Notes: generated by a model not told the origin, from the sequence alone. A DNA stretch of 64,000 nt from Marivita sp. S6314 (GCF_023015985.1 NZ_JALKAO010000002.1:124001-188000), one strand, 5' to 3'. Positions 29,050 through 38,322 are shown, counted from the first letter of the stretch. Program-made: numbers and translations.

Positions 29050-32004
29050 ATGACGCCTCAAGATTTCATCACCAAATGGCGTAACACCGAACTCAAGGAA
29101 CGGTCCGCATCCCAGTCGCACTTCAACGACCTGTGCCGCTTGCTGGAACTGGACGACCCGACGACCGCAGACGGTAAAGGCGAATGGTTCACGTTCGAGA
29201 AAGGCGCGTCCAAGACCAGTGGCGGCGAAGGCTGGGCGGATGTGTGGCGCAAGGATTGCTTTGCGTGGGAATACAAGGGCAAGCGCGCCAATCTGGACAA
29301 GGCGTTTGACCAGCTACTGCAATACGCCATCGCGCTGGAAAACCCGCCCCTGTTGATCGTGTCCGACATGGACGTGATACGCATTCACACCAACTGGACC
29401 AACACCGTTCAACAGGTCCACACGCTGCATCTGGACGACCTCAAGGACGCTGCCAACCGCGACAAGCTGCGCAACGCCTTCCTCAACCCAGAGACGTTCA
29501 AACCCACCAAAACCCGGCAACTGGTCACCGAACAGGCCGCACAGAACTTTGCCAATCTCGCCCAGCGCCTTCGGGAACGCGGTCACGAACCCCAACAGGT
29601 TGCGCATTTCGTAAACCGTCTGGTCTTCTGCATGTTTGCCGAGGATGTGGAATTGCTACCGAACAAGATGTTCGAGCGAATGATCAAGGCCGCGCGGCCC
29701 AAACCGGACACCTTTGCGATGCACGCCAAGGCGCTCTTTGGGGCGATGAAAGACGGCGGCATGGTGGGCTTTGAGTCGGTTGATTGGTTCAACGGCGGGC
29801 TGTTCGACAACGACGATGTGTTGCCGCTGGAATGGGAAGACCTCGACGACCTCATTCGCGCCGCACATCTGGATTGGTCCGACATTGACCCGTCCATCCT
29901 TGGCACCCTGTTCGAACGTGGTCTGGACCCGGCCAAGCGTAGCCAGTTGGGCGCGCATTATACCGACCGTGACAAGATCATGCAGATCGTGAACCCGGTG
30001 ATTGTGGAACCGCTCTTGGCCGAGTGGGCCGAGGTGAAAGCCCAGATCGAAGCGCAACTGGACAAAGCCCCCAAAGCCACAAAGGACAAGCTGCTCACGT
30101 CCCGCCAAAAGGCGACCGCGACCCGTGCGCTGGACAAGGCCGAGGCGTTGCACCTTGGATTTATCGAACGGCTCAAGGCGTTCCGCGTGCTGGACCCGGC
30201 GTGCGGTTCTGGCAACTTCCTCTACATCGCGCTTCTGGAACTCAAGAACATCGAACACCGGGTGAACCTTGAGGCCGAAGCGCTGGGCCTGCCCCGAGGG
30301 TTTCCGCAGATTGGCCCGGAGGTGGTGCTGGGCATCGAACTCAGCGCTTATGCGGCAGAACTCGCCCGCGTGTCGGTCTGGATTGGCGAAATCCAGTGGA
30401 TGCGCCGCAACGGGTTCGAAGCGGCAAAGAACCCAATCTTGCGGTCCCTCAAGACGATTGAAAACCGGGACGCGGTGTTGAACCCGGACGGGACGCGGGC
30501 GGACTGGCCGAAAACGGATGTGATTGTGGGCAACCCGCCGTTTTTAGGTGACCGCAAAATGATAGCTGAGTTGGGTGAAGACTATACTTTTGCCCTGCGA
30601 GACGCGTATGCGAAACTGGTCCCCGGAGGCGCAGACCTAGTTTGTTATTGGTTTTCGAAGGCTTGGGAGCAAATCAAATGTGGTAATGCCAAGTTGGCGG
30701 GTCTCGTCGCGACTAATTCCATTCGGGGCGGTGCAAATCGAAAAGTCGTCAAGGAAATCGTGAAAGAAGGATGTATTTTTTCTGCCTACTCGGACGAAGC
30801 TTGGACTGTCGATGGCGCATCAGTCAGGGTCTCGCTTCTATGCTTTGGAGGAGGGCGTTTCGAGAAAGTCGAACTAAACGGAAAGCCAGTCGATGTCATA
30901 CACTCCGATTTGACTTCGAACCTGTTGGATTTCGATCTGACTGACTGCAAGAGAATAAAAGAAAATGCGGAAACCTGCTTCATAGGCACAATGAAGAATG
31001 GGGCATTCAACATTGCTTACGAAACGGCACAGGACTGGCTGAACTGCGCAATCAATCCAAATGGACGCCCAAATTCTGATGTTTTGTTCCCATGGACAAA
31101 CGGAATGGACATCACGCGGCGCTCATCAAATCAATGGATTATCGCATTCAAGGAAGGTTCTTCCGTTGAGGACGCCGCGCTTTACGAAGTGCCTTTCGAG
31201 CACGTTCTGCGGGAAGTTAAGCCCAAAAGAGATGTGCTTCGCCGCAAGAAGTATCGGGAAATATGGTGGGAGTTCCAAGAGCCACAGTGGAAAATGAGAA
31301 GACTGGCATCGCGAGGGGACCGATACATCATCACGCCACGTGTTTCAAAATATAGACTATTTGTGTGGCGGCATTCGAAAGTTGTGGCAGATTCCGCAGT
31401 TGCGGCGATTACCCGTGATGACGATACCTCTTTTGGCATTGTTCATTCGCTCATGCACGAAATTTGGTCTCTAAGGATGGGAACATTTCTCGGAGTAGGA
31501 AACGACCCCCGCTACACCCCCTCCACCACTTTCGAAACCTTCCCCTTCCCCGAAGGTCTCACCCCCAACATCCCTGCCGCCGATTACGCCGATGACCCCC
31601 GCGCTATCAAAATCGCCGCCGCCGCCCAGCGCCTGAACGAGTTGCGGGAAAACTGGCTCAACCCCGCCGATCTGGTGGACCGCGTGCCAGAGGTCGTTCC
31701 CGGCTACCCCGACCGCATCCTTCCCAAGAACGACGCCGCCGCCAAGGAACTCAAGAAACGCACCCTGACGAACCTCTACAACGCCCGCCCCGCATGGCTC
31801 GACCACGCCCACAAGGCGTTAGACGAAGCGGTGGCCGAGGCTTACGGCTGGGGCGAACTCTGGCGTGCGGGCGTGCTGACCGAAGACGAAATCCTGGCCC
31901 GCCTGTTCAAGCTGAACCAAAAGCGCGCCAAGGCCGAGGCGAAGGCCGCCAAACCCAAAGCAAAGCCAGCCCGAAAGAAGCCCGCCAGCACGGCAAAGGC
32001 GTAG
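29050..32004 (+). CDS. MmeI-like (type IIL) single-chain restriction-modification enzyme
   Basis: The 984-residue protein combines a nuclease, an adenine methyltransferase and a specificity domain. Residues 1-150 hold a nuclease motif D64-X9-E74-X-K76, the spacing described for MmeI. A helical spacer follows. The methyltransferase has motif I DPACGSGNF (382-390) and motif IV NPPF (495-498), typical of N6-adenine enzymes. About 600-850 is the target-recognition region, and the tail is Lys/Ala-rich. AGGA seven bases upstream supports the ATG at 29050. One protein should both cut and mark DNA, protecting the host against foreign DNA. The segment 30541-31500 is markedly poorer in G+C than the rest. 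Confidence 0.9.
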   Translation: MTPQDFITKWRNTELKERSASQSHFNDLCRLLELDDPTTADGKGEWFTFEKGASKTSGGEGWADVWRKDCFAWEYKGKRANLDKAFDQLLQYAIALENPPLLIVSDMDVIRIHTNWTNTVQQVHTLHLDDLKDAANRDKLRNAFLNPETFKPTKTRQLVTEQAAQNFANLAQRLRERGHEPQQVAHFVNRLVFCMFAEDVELLPNKMFERMIKAARPKPDTFAMHAKALFGAMKDGGMVGFESVDWFNGGLFDNDDVLPLEWEDLDDLIRAAHLDWSDIDPSILGTLFERGLDPAKRSQLGAHYTDRDKIMQIVNPVIVEPLLAEWAEVKAQIEAQLDKAPKATKDKLLTSRQKATATRALDKAEALHLGFIERLKAFRVLDPACGSGNFLYIALLELKNIEHRVNLEAEALGLPRGFPQIGPEVVLGIELSAYAAELARVSVWIGEIQWMRRNGFEAAKNPILRSLKTIENRDAVLNPDGTRADWPKTDVIVGNPPFLGDRKMIAELGEDYTFALRDAYAKLVPGGADLVCYWFSKAWEQIKCGNAKLAGLVATNSIRGGANRKVVKEIVKEGCIFSAYSDEAWTVDGASVRVSLLCFGGGRFEKVELNGKPVDVIHSDLTSNLLDFDLTDCKRIKENAETCFIGTMKNGAFNIAYETAQDWLNCAINPNGRPNSDVLFPWTNGMDITRRSSNQWIIAFKEGSSVEDAALYEVPFEHVLREVKPKRDVLRRKKYREIWWEFQEPQWKMRRLASRGDRYIITPRVSKYRLFVWRHSKVVADSAVAAITRDDDTSFGIVHSLMHEIWSLRMGTFLGVGNDPRYTPSTTFETFPFPEGLTPNIPAADYADDPRAIKIAAAAQRLNELRENWLNPADLVDRVPEVVPGYPDRILPKNDAAAKELKKRTLTNLYNARPAWLDHAHKALDEAVAEAYGWGELWRAGVLTEDEILARLFKLNQKRAKAEAKAAKPKAKPARKKPASTAKA

Positions 32005-32397
32005 CCATCCAATCGGCTTCCCGCAAAGGACTGTTCAAGTGCCACCCAGCGGGAAACCGTTACCGCACCAAGAGCGGGCCATAAAATTTCACCACAAATT
32101 TCTGTCTGCCAAAGATAGATAGTGCTGTGCGCGCATTCCCCCGGTGGGGGGGGCGGAATGTTGTTGAACAGACTTCCGACTAAACGTCCGAAATCTAAAG
32201 CATGACAATGATCGAAGGCATCCGACACCCGGCAACACGCAGTCGCCCAGCGCGGCCCAAGCGTTCGACGCTTACCGGGATGATCGCCCGCCCTGCCCCA
32301 AGCTGTTTGCATTCAGTTTGTAACATCCACAACCATCGTTGACATTTGAAACACTCCTTCATATCTACCTGAAAGACGATGTTGAGGGAGCAGTCAG
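32005..32397 (+). other. Intergenic region with possible recombinase promoter
   Basis: This 393-base gap carries no convincing frame. It has a C/G-run hairpin (CCCCC-GGTGG-GGGGG type, near 32139-32153) and a consensus -35 hexamer TTGACA at 32339-32344. A weak -10 candidate, TATCTA at 32362-32367, follows after 17 bases, just before the serine recombinase gene. No terminator with a T-run follows the restriction enzyme gene. Confidence 0.45.
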
Positions 32398-33063
32398 ATG
32401 CAACAGTATGTGATCTATCGGCGGGTCAGCACAGCCGACCAAGGCAAGTCAGGACACGGCCTAGCCGCACAGGACCGCGACATTCGGCTGTTTCTCGAAA
32501 GCTATTCGGGCGGCGACTATGTCGTGATAGACGAGTTCGAGGACCATCTCAGCGGCAAGAATGACGACAGGCCGGAACTTGCGCTGGCGCTCGAACTGGT
32601 GCGCAAGACCGGGGCGGAATTGCTGGTGTCCAAACTCGACCGCCTGAGCCGCAAGGTGTCCTTCATCGCGACCCTCATGGATGACCCGAAGGTGAAACTG
32701 CGGGTAGCGTCCATGCCGCAAGCGTGCAAGTTCCAACTCCATGTCTATGCCGCGCTTGCCGAACAGGAACGCGAGTTCATATCCGCCAGAACCAAAGCCG
32801 CACTGGCAGAGGCGAAGGCGAACGGCAGCAAGCTGGGCGGTCTACGGGACGCCACCATGAAACGGAACAAGGCGGTCCAAGCCAACGCCACGGCACGCGC
32901 CAACAAGGTTGCCAAAACGGTGCTGCCCTTGAGGGCCAGCGGGGCCAGCCTCAGGGACATTGCCGAAGCGCTCAATTCATCCGGTGTGCCGACCGCACGT
33001 GGCGGGCTATGGCAACCCGCACAGGTCAAGCGCGTGCTGGACAGGCTAGCAGCGGCGGCATGA
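32398..33063 (+). CDS. Serine recombinase (resolvase/invertase family)
   Basis: This 221-residue protein starts with the resolvase signature YVIYRRVSTADQ, which puts the catalytic serine at residue 11. LVSKLDRLSRKVSF and EREFISARTKAALAEAKANG complete the catalytic domain. The C-terminal part (LRASGASLRDIAEALNSSGVPTARGG) is a Hin-type helix-turn-helix. The ATG has GGGAG upstream. It could resolve dimers of an excised circle, invert a segment, or be cargo; no inverted repeats that look like paired crossover sites were found around it. Size and layout fit a small resolvase rather than a large serine integrase. Confidence 0.9.
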   Translation: MQQYVIYRRVSTADQGKSGHGLAAQDRDIRLFLESYSGGDYVVIDEFEDHLSGKNDDRPELALALELVRKTGAELLVSKLDRLSRKVSFIATLMDDPKVKLRVASMPQACKFQLHVYAALAEQEREFISARTKAALAEAKANGSKLGGLRDATMKRNKAVQANATARANKVAKTVLPLRASGASLRDIAEALNSSGVPTARGGLWQPAQVKRVLDRLAAAA

Positions 33064-33248
33064 AAAGCGGGCAGTATTCCGCTTGAAAACAGCGATATAC
33101 GCAGGGTCAGACTGGCCTTTCACGGCGATCTGATGCACCCACACCATAGCACATAACAGCAAAAACTGAGCGCGTCCGAGCCTAAGGGTGTGATCAGTGT
33201 TATTCGGTCGCGACTACGGCCAACAGCTTCTCTAACGGAAACAGAACC

Positions 33249-34085
33249 ATGGCAAATCAATCGTCAAAAACCCTCACAACAATCGACCATCGCCAAGTCG
33301 AACTCGATCACAATTTCCGGTTCCGCTCCGAACGCGACAGCGAAACCCATCTGGCATCCCTCAGGAAGACTCTGAGGAACACCGGAAAGCTGGACCCGAT
33401 CATGGTTTGGCAAGAGGTTGATGCCAACGCAAAACCAACCGGACGTCTGGTGTTGATCGACGGTCACTACCGGTTCGGCGCATACCGTGCGGAACATGGA
33501 AAAGGAACGGTGAACGCCGAAAGCATCCCCGCGTTCATCCTCAAATGCGACGCGATGGACGCCGCTTTGACTGCCCTAGCGGCGAACTCAAAGGATGTCC
33601 TGCCATTGTCAGCCCAAGAGCGCGCAAACGCCGCTTGGCTATTGGTTCGTCGACACCGAATGAAAATCTCTAAATCACGGCTTTCCCGCGCTTCCGGGGT
33701 TGCAGAACGAACCATCGCATACATGCGGGCGCAACTACGGAAGTTCGACGAGCTTGAAGCGGCCCCAAGCGGCAACTGGTCAACAGACAGGAGATTTCCA
33801 GATAAGAACGATTGGGAAGAACCGACCGACGAACAACGTCAGATCATCGTCGATGCGATTGCGACGGGGATAAAGAATGCGATCAGGGAAAACCGCACCA
33901 GTGACGATAGCATCATCGCAGATGCCCTCTCACAAGCGCTGGGGCAACGACAACTTAGAGCCGTTGCCGATTATATATTTGACTTGGATGGCGATGGTGA
34001 AATTGAACTGCAAATGACACCGGACGAGTTCGAGCGGCCCATGACCGCCGAGGACGAGAAACGCATCGCAGAACAGCATTGGTGA
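33249..34085 (+). CDS. ParB-like nuclease-domain protein
   Basis: The 278-residue protein has an N-terminal ParB/sulfiredoxin-like domain: residues 10-80 include LTTIDHRQVELDHNFRFRS and VLIDGHYRFGAYR (68-80), the G.YR variant of the G.HR nucleotide-binding motif. A helix-turn-helix follows (SKSRLSRASGVAERTIAYMR, about 137-156). The C-terminal third is acidic. No ParA partner is on the island, so it is more likely a DNA-binding regulator or a stability factor of the excised form than part of a full partition system. It is the last gene before attR. Confidence 0.78.
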   Translation: MANQSSKTLTTIDHRQVELDHNFRFRSERDSETHLASLRKTLRNTGKLDPIMVWQEVDANAKPTGRLVLIDGHYRFGAYRAEHGKGTVNAESIPAFILKCDAMDAALTALAANSKDVLPLSAQERANAAWLLVRRHRMKISKSRLSRASGVAERTIAYMRAQLRKFDELEAAPSGNWSTDRRFPDKNDWEEPTDEQRQIIVDAIATGIKNAIRENRTSDDSIIADALSQALGQRQLRAVADYIFDLDGDGEIELQMTPDEFERPMTAEDEKRIAEQHW

Positions 34086-34249
34086 GGCTTCATCTTGCCA
34101 CCGCTATGCACACCTTGACAGTGCAATTTGCATAGGTAGCGGACGCCAGAACGCCTTTGATATTTGCACCCCGGTGAGAGTCCGGGGTCGCAAGGAACAA
34201 CACGAGGAAGAACTCAAAACGCGCATCGCGCCAGCGCTAGTCACCACAA

Positions 34250-34262
34250 GACTCCTACACAG
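34250..34262 (+). repeat. Integrase arm-type repeat, right end
   Basis: GACTCCTACACAG is identical to 27406-27418 and lies 57 bases before attR. It probably binds the integrase. Confidence 0.55.
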
Positions 34263-34319
34263 CGCTTGCAATAAATACGTTTTTATCTATATATAACAAC
34301 ATACTAAAAGATAGAAACT

Positions 34320-34347
34320 AGAGTTCAATTCTCTCCAGCAGCACCAT
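34320..34347 (+). repeat. attR: partial tRNA-Thr duplicate
   Basis: This is a perfect 28-base copy of the 3' end of tRNA-Thr (27325-27352). Only the T-arm half and the acceptor strand are present, so it is a recombination scar, not a tRNA gene. Confidence 0.92.
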
Positions 34348-34495
34348 TTCCACATAAATCGTCGTACCATCCTGCCCGGCCCGACCCGGATCAGTCGCGC
34401 GTGGGACATCAAGTGCGCCACCCCGCGTAAAATGCTGGATTTGTTCAAATCCGCGCCGCATGATCGGGGCAGGTTATTTTGGACACGCAATTTCA

Positions 34496-35767
34496 ATGCA
34501 AACGACATCCCTTGAAGCCACGGAAGCCAGCGCAGCGGAACAGGAACTGGAACGGGCGCGCACGCTGCTCAAAGACGGCGACAAAGCCGCAGCCGCCAAA
34601 ATTTGCGAGACATACATCAAACAGGACCTGTCCGTCAGCGAAGCCTGTGTTCTGTCTGTATTGCTGCGCGAACTTGGCCAGACCGACGCCGCTGACACCG
34701 TGCGCAACACGCTGATCAACGCCGTGCAAACTCAGGCGCAAACCGACCCGGACCTGCCCAACACCTTTGTCGCGGGCGCAGAAATCCTGGTGGCGCTAGA
34801 AGCGTTCGACGAGGCGGTGGCCCTTTGCAAACTGGCCTACGACCGTGCGCCGGATGTTGAAGAGGTGATGAACACCTACGTGTCACTGCTGATTAATCTG
34901 GAACGGCTGACCGACGCGCAGCAAGTGGTGACCGATTACTGCAATCGCAATGGCGATAAATTCAACGTTCTTCTGCACATGGCCACGATCTTTTCCCATC
35001 TGGGCGAACGGGACTACGCGCTGGAATTGCTGAAACGTGCCGAAACGCAATGCAAGGACAAGACCGAAAAAGCCAAGATCGACTATCTTCGCGCGGCCAA
35101 TGGTGTCCGTGTGCCCGGGCTTGATCAGCATGGCATGGCGGTCAGCATTTTTGATGGATTTGCCGACAGCTATGACGAAAAGCTCGAAGTGCTGGAAAAC
35201 AATGGCCCGGCCATGGTGTTTGCCGCGCTTCAGGAACTGAAACTGCCCGAGAAAAAGACACGCCGTATTCTGGATGCGGGATGCGGCACCGGGCTGTGCG
35301 CCGGATTTCTGCGCCGGTATGCCAAACACCTGATGGGCGTCGATATCTCGGTTGCGATGCTTGAAAAATCGCGCGCCCGAAAGGTCTACGACCTGCTTGC
35401 GCGGACCGATCTGTCGATCCGCGCAACCTATCCCGAAGGCCGGTACGATATGGTGGTCTGCGCGGATGTCCTCGTCTATTTCGGCGCGCTCGACACGGTT
35501 TTTACGAATTTTTTCGACATCCTGACTCCGGGCGGCTGGCTGGTGTTCACAGTTGAAGACGAAAGCGACACCGCGTTCCGAACCGGGTTCAAGCTTTATC
35601 CATCGGGCCGGCACAAGCATTCGGAACCCTATTTGCTGGAAACCCTGTCCCGCGTCGGCTTTCCCAAACCCAAACTGCTGCGCCGCGCGCGTCTTCGGAA
35701 CGAGATGCAGAAACCGGTCATGGGCACCGTGGTGGCCGTTCAGAAACCGGCGCTGTCTTTCGGGTGA
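34496..35767 (+). CDS. TPR-containing SAM-dependent methyltransferase
   Basis: From the ATG at 34496 the protein has 423 residues. The N-terminal 190 residues are TPR-like helices (ERARTLLKDGDKAAAAKICETYI, NVLLHMATIFSHLGERDYALELLKRAE). The C-terminal half is a class I methyltransferase with motif I RILDAGCGTGLCAGFL and GRYDMVVCADVLVYFGAL. The substrate is unknown; TPR-methyltransferases of this kind often act on surface or lipid-linked sugars, which fits the glycosyltransferase and Kdo transferase downstream, but this is inference. An ATG at 34460 is in frame; neither start has a strong ribosome site. It is the first chromosomal gene after the island. Confidence 0.85.
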   Translation: MQTTSLEATEASAAEQELERARTLLKDGDKAAAAKICETYIKQDLSVSEACVLSVLLRELGQTDAADTVRNTLINAVQTQAQTDPDLPNTFVAGAEILVALEAFDEAVALCKLAYDRAPDVEEVMNTYVSLLINLERLTDAQQVVTDYCNRNGDKFNVLLHMATIFSHLGERDYALELLKRAETQCKDKTEKAKIDYLRAANGVRVPGLDQHGMAVSIFDGFADSYDEKLEVLENNGPAMVFAALQELKLPEKKTRRILDAGCGTGLCAGFLRRYAKHLMGVDISVAMLEKSRARKVYDLLARTDLSIRATYPEGRYDMVVCADVLVYFGALDTVFTNFFDILTPGGWLVFTVEDESDTAFRTGFKLYPSGRHKHSEPYLLETLSRVGFPKPKLLRRARLRNEMQKPVMGTVVAVQKPALSFG

Positions 35768-35837
35768 ACCACACCTGACCAAACGTCCCGCGCAAGCAGC
35801 GGCCTTGCTGGCACCACGCTGCGCTGTTACCTACGGC

Positions 35838-37010
35838 GTGTTGTTGATCGGACCCTTTTTCATGCGCGCAGCGATTGCGACCGGCGAATACCATCTTGGC
35901 GGTGAAACTTTCATCAACCGCCACATCGAGCATCTGTTCGGTGGCAATACGGTTGTCGTCTGTGGCCGCTTTCACGGCGACAACCCCTACGGCAAATCCT
36001 ATTTCGTGCGCCGCGACCGGTTATCAGGCCGCGATGTGCTGGTGGCCCCATGGTGGCTGCTGCGCAACCGCATGCAACACGGCACATCTCGCCTGCCCTT
36101 CGGAGAGGCCAAGGACGCGCTGACGAAATTCCTTCGGGACGAACAGGTCGAGGTCATTCTGGCCGAGTTTGGCACACAGGCGCTGGCACTGGCACCGCTG
36201 GCCAACAGCCTTGGCATTCCGATCTTTACCTATTTCCGGGGCACCGATGCGTCCAAGGCCATCCGTACCGAACGCATGCGCGCGGCCTATCGCAAGATGA
36301 TGCCGCGGCTGGCGGGGGTGTTTTCGGTCTCGCGGTTCCTGCTCGACAACCTGCACCGGCACGGCATTTCGCACCCCAACAGCAACGTCATCCCGTCCGG
36401 CGTCGACGTGCGCAAATTCGCACCAGAGGCCAAGATCCCGCTCAGCTTTCTTGCCGTCGGCCGCTTTGTCGAAAAGAAAGCACCGCACATCACGCTACGT
36501 GCCTTTGCCGACGCCACAACCGCCTACCCCGATGCGCGTCTGGATTTCATCGGCGACGGCCCGCTGCTTGAAGCCACCCGCGCGCTTGCGACGGAATTGG
36601 GGGTCGAGGACAAGCTGCGCTTTCACGGCGCGCAACCGCACAATACCGTGCGGGACACGCTAAAGCGGACACAGTTTTTCCTGCAACACTCCGTCACCGC
36701 GCGCGATGGCAACACCGAAGGCTTGCCCACCGCCATACAGGAAGCGATGGCCTGTGGGTGCATTACCGTTTCGACGCGCCATGCCGGTATCCCCGAAGCG
36801 ATTAACGAAGGCGAAACCGGGTTTCTGGTCGAAGAACACGACCAGACCGGGTTTTCAGATGCCATCGCCAAGGCCATCGCGGTCAAGGATCCCGGCGCAA
36901 TGTCACAACGCGCGCGGCAAACCGCCGAAGACCGCTTCGACAATGAGGTGCTGCTCGGGATCCTGGAACAGCGGATCCGCGACACGCTGTCCGCGTCCTC
37001 TGCGGCATGA
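35838..37010 (+). CDS. Glycosyltransferase family 4 protein
   Basis: The product is a GT-B glycosyltransferase. The C-terminal domain has AVGRFVEKKAPHI, DFIGDGPLLEATRAL and EGLPTAIQEAMACG, the E-x7-E nucleotide-sugar site. The frame is open far upstream inside the preceding gene, but family-like sequence begins at VLLIGPFFMRAAIATGEY. I therefore start at the GTG at 35838 (390 residues); TTG codons at 35841 and 35844 and the ATG at 35859 are alternatives, and none has a good ribosome site. Acting with the neighbouring Kdo transferase, it may build lipopolysaccharide or another surface glycan. Confidence 0.87.
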   Translation: MLLIGPFFMRAAIATGEYHLGGETFINRHIEHLFGGNTVVVCGRFHGDNPYGKSYFVRRDRLSGRDVLVAPWWLLRNRMQHGTSRLPFGEAKDALTKFLRDEQVEVILAEFGTQALALAPLANSLGIPIFTYFRGTDASKAIRTERMRAAYRKMMPRLAGVFSVSRFLLDNLHRHGISHPNSNVIPSGVDVRKFAPEAKIPLSFLAVGRFVEKKAPHITLRAFADATTAYPDARLDFIGDGPLLEATRALATELGVEDKLRFHGAQPHNTVRDTLKRTQFFLQHSVTARDGNTEGLPTAIQEAMACGCITVSTRHAGIPEAINEGETGFLVEEHDQTGFSDAIAKAIAVKDPGAMSQRARQTAEDRFDNEVLLGILEQRIRDTLSASSAA

Positions 37011-37034
37011 TCTCGGCGTGATGCGAGGCGTCTG

Positions 37035-38249
37035 ATGCTGCTCTACCGCCTTGTTGTTGGCCTGCTGGCATGCGGGATCGTGGTCAAACTCTGCCTCCGG
37101 CGGGACTGGGCCACGCTATCGGATCGGCTGGCCCGAACCGGTCCAACGGATCCCGGCGCGCGGGTGTGGATGCACGCGGCCTCGAACGGGGAACTAACCT
37201 CGGTAAAGCCGGTTCTGTCGGCGCTGCTGGATCGTGGGGTGCGGCTGCTGATCACCGTCAACACGCAAAGCGCCCGCGACATGGCAGAGGGCTGGTCGCT
37301 GCCCAACACCGACATCCGCCTTGCCCCGCTTGACCTGTCCCACGTCACCCGGCGCATGATGCGGCAGTGGTCTGTCACCGGCTATATCACGGTCGAATCC
37401 GATATCTGGCCACATCGCTTTCTCAACTGCCCCGGTCCGGTCCTGTTGATCGGTGCCCGCCTGACGGAGCGCACGGCGCGGGGGTGGGCCAGATTTCCGC
37501 GATTTGCCAAACGCGTTCTGAGCCGGGTGTCATATCTATCGGCACAGGACAGCCGGTCACTGGCCCGCTTCCGCGATATTGGACTGCCACACACCGCCGT
37601 TGGCCCGGTGTTCGACCTCAAGGCGCTCTACACCCCGCCCACCCTGCCCGTCCCGGCAGAGCTGGCGCAGCACTTCGACCGGACAACGACGTGGCTGGCT
37701 GCCTCCACGCATGGCGGGGAGGACGCGCTGCTTCTTGATGCCCACAAACGGGCACAGGCCGACATCCCCGACCTCAAGCTGATCCTCGCCCCGCGCCATC
37801 CGAAACGCGCCGACGCGATCATCGCAAACCTGCAAGCGCGCGGTTTATCCTTTGCCCGCCGCAGCCGGGGCGAGACGCCGGACGGTGTCGACGTTTACCT
37901 GGTCGACACGTTGGGAGAAATGCCGCTGTGGTATCAGTTGGCCGGCACCACCTTCGTGGCCGGATCACTGACCGACCGCGGCGGTCATACGCCCTATGAA
38001 CCCGCTGCGTTCGACTCCGCGATCATCCACGGGTCGGACACCGGCAATTTCAGCGCCGCCTACCAGCGTCTGGGGGATGCAAAGGCCGCGATCGAGGCGG
38101 CCAATGCGGTCGAGATCGCAACTGCAGTTACAGACCTGACCAACCCCGCGCGCCAAAAGGAATTCGCCGCAGCCGCACGGCGCGCGCTGCATCAGGACAC
38201 CAATCTGGATGCGCTGATGCGCGACATTTGCTCCCGACTTGGCGCTTGA
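37035..38249 (+). CDS. waaA: 3-deoxy-D-manno-octulosonic acid (Kdo) transferase
   Basis: WaaA transfers Kdo from CMP-Kdo to lipid A precursor at the inner membrane. The 404-residue protein has an N-terminal membrane anchor (YRLVVGLLACGIVVKLCL), the N-terminal GT-B motif VWMHAASNGELTSVKPVL with the catalytic-type glutamate, ESDIWPHRFLNC, and the C-terminal CMP-Kdo site (WLAASTHGGEDALLL, LAPRHPKRADAI, GSLTDRGGHTPYEPAAF). The start has GAGG six bases upstream. It is shorter than E. coli WaaA but matches many alphaproteobacterial forms. Confidence 0.92.
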   Translation: MLLYRLVVGLLACGIVVKLCLRRDWATLSDRLARTGPTDPGARVWMHAASNGELTSVKPVLSALLDRGVRLLITVNTQSARDMAEGWSLPNTDIRLAPLDLSHVTRRMMRQWSVTGYITVESDIWPHRFLNCPGPVLLIGARLTERTARGWARFPRFAKRVLSRVSYLSAQDSRSLARFRDIGLPHTAVGPVFDLKALYTPPTLPVPAELAQHFDRTTTWLAASTHGGEDALLLDAHKRAQADIPDLKLILAPRHPKRADAIIANLQARGLSFARRSRGETPDGVDVYLVDTLGEMPLWYQLAGTTFVAGSLTDRGGHTPYEPAAFDSAIIHGSDTGNFSAAYQRLGDAKAAIEAANAVEIATAVTDLTNPARQKEFAAAARRALHQDTNLDALMRDICSRLGA

Positions 38250-38322
38250 TGTCCGCGCGAAGGAGCTTATCCTTGTTAGGTCACGAAAATAATCAGGCCG
38301 GGCTTACGACAGAGACACGGAT

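Larger units (their letters stand above)
34086..34495 (+). other. Island right end and junction with chromosome
   Basis: This stretch has no supported gene. It contains a 7-bp hairpin (ACCCCGG at 34168-34174 with CCGGGGT at 34182-34188, seven-base loop, no T-run), the integrase arm repeat at 34250-34262, an AT-rich stretch at 34263-34320, attR at 34320-34347, and chromosomal sequence leading to the methyltransferase gene. Confidence 0.6.

Noticed and set aside
32139-32153. C-run/G-run hairpin in the island
   Set aside because: It may only reflect a homopolymer; it lacks a T-run and is over 130 bases from the preceding gene, so I do not call it a terminator.
32339-32367. Strong sigma-70 promoter before the serine recombinase
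   Set aside because: The -35 is perfect, but the best -10 at 17-base spacing matches only three of six bases, so it is noted under the intergenic region rather than called as a promoter.
33249-34085. Complete ParAB partition system on the island
   Set aside because: Only a ParB-like protein is present. No ParA ATPase or array of centromere repeats was found.
34351-34506. Open frame without a start across the attR flank
   Set aside because: It looks codon-like by eye for about 50 residues but has no start, no family resemblance and runs into the methyltransferase gene in another frame.
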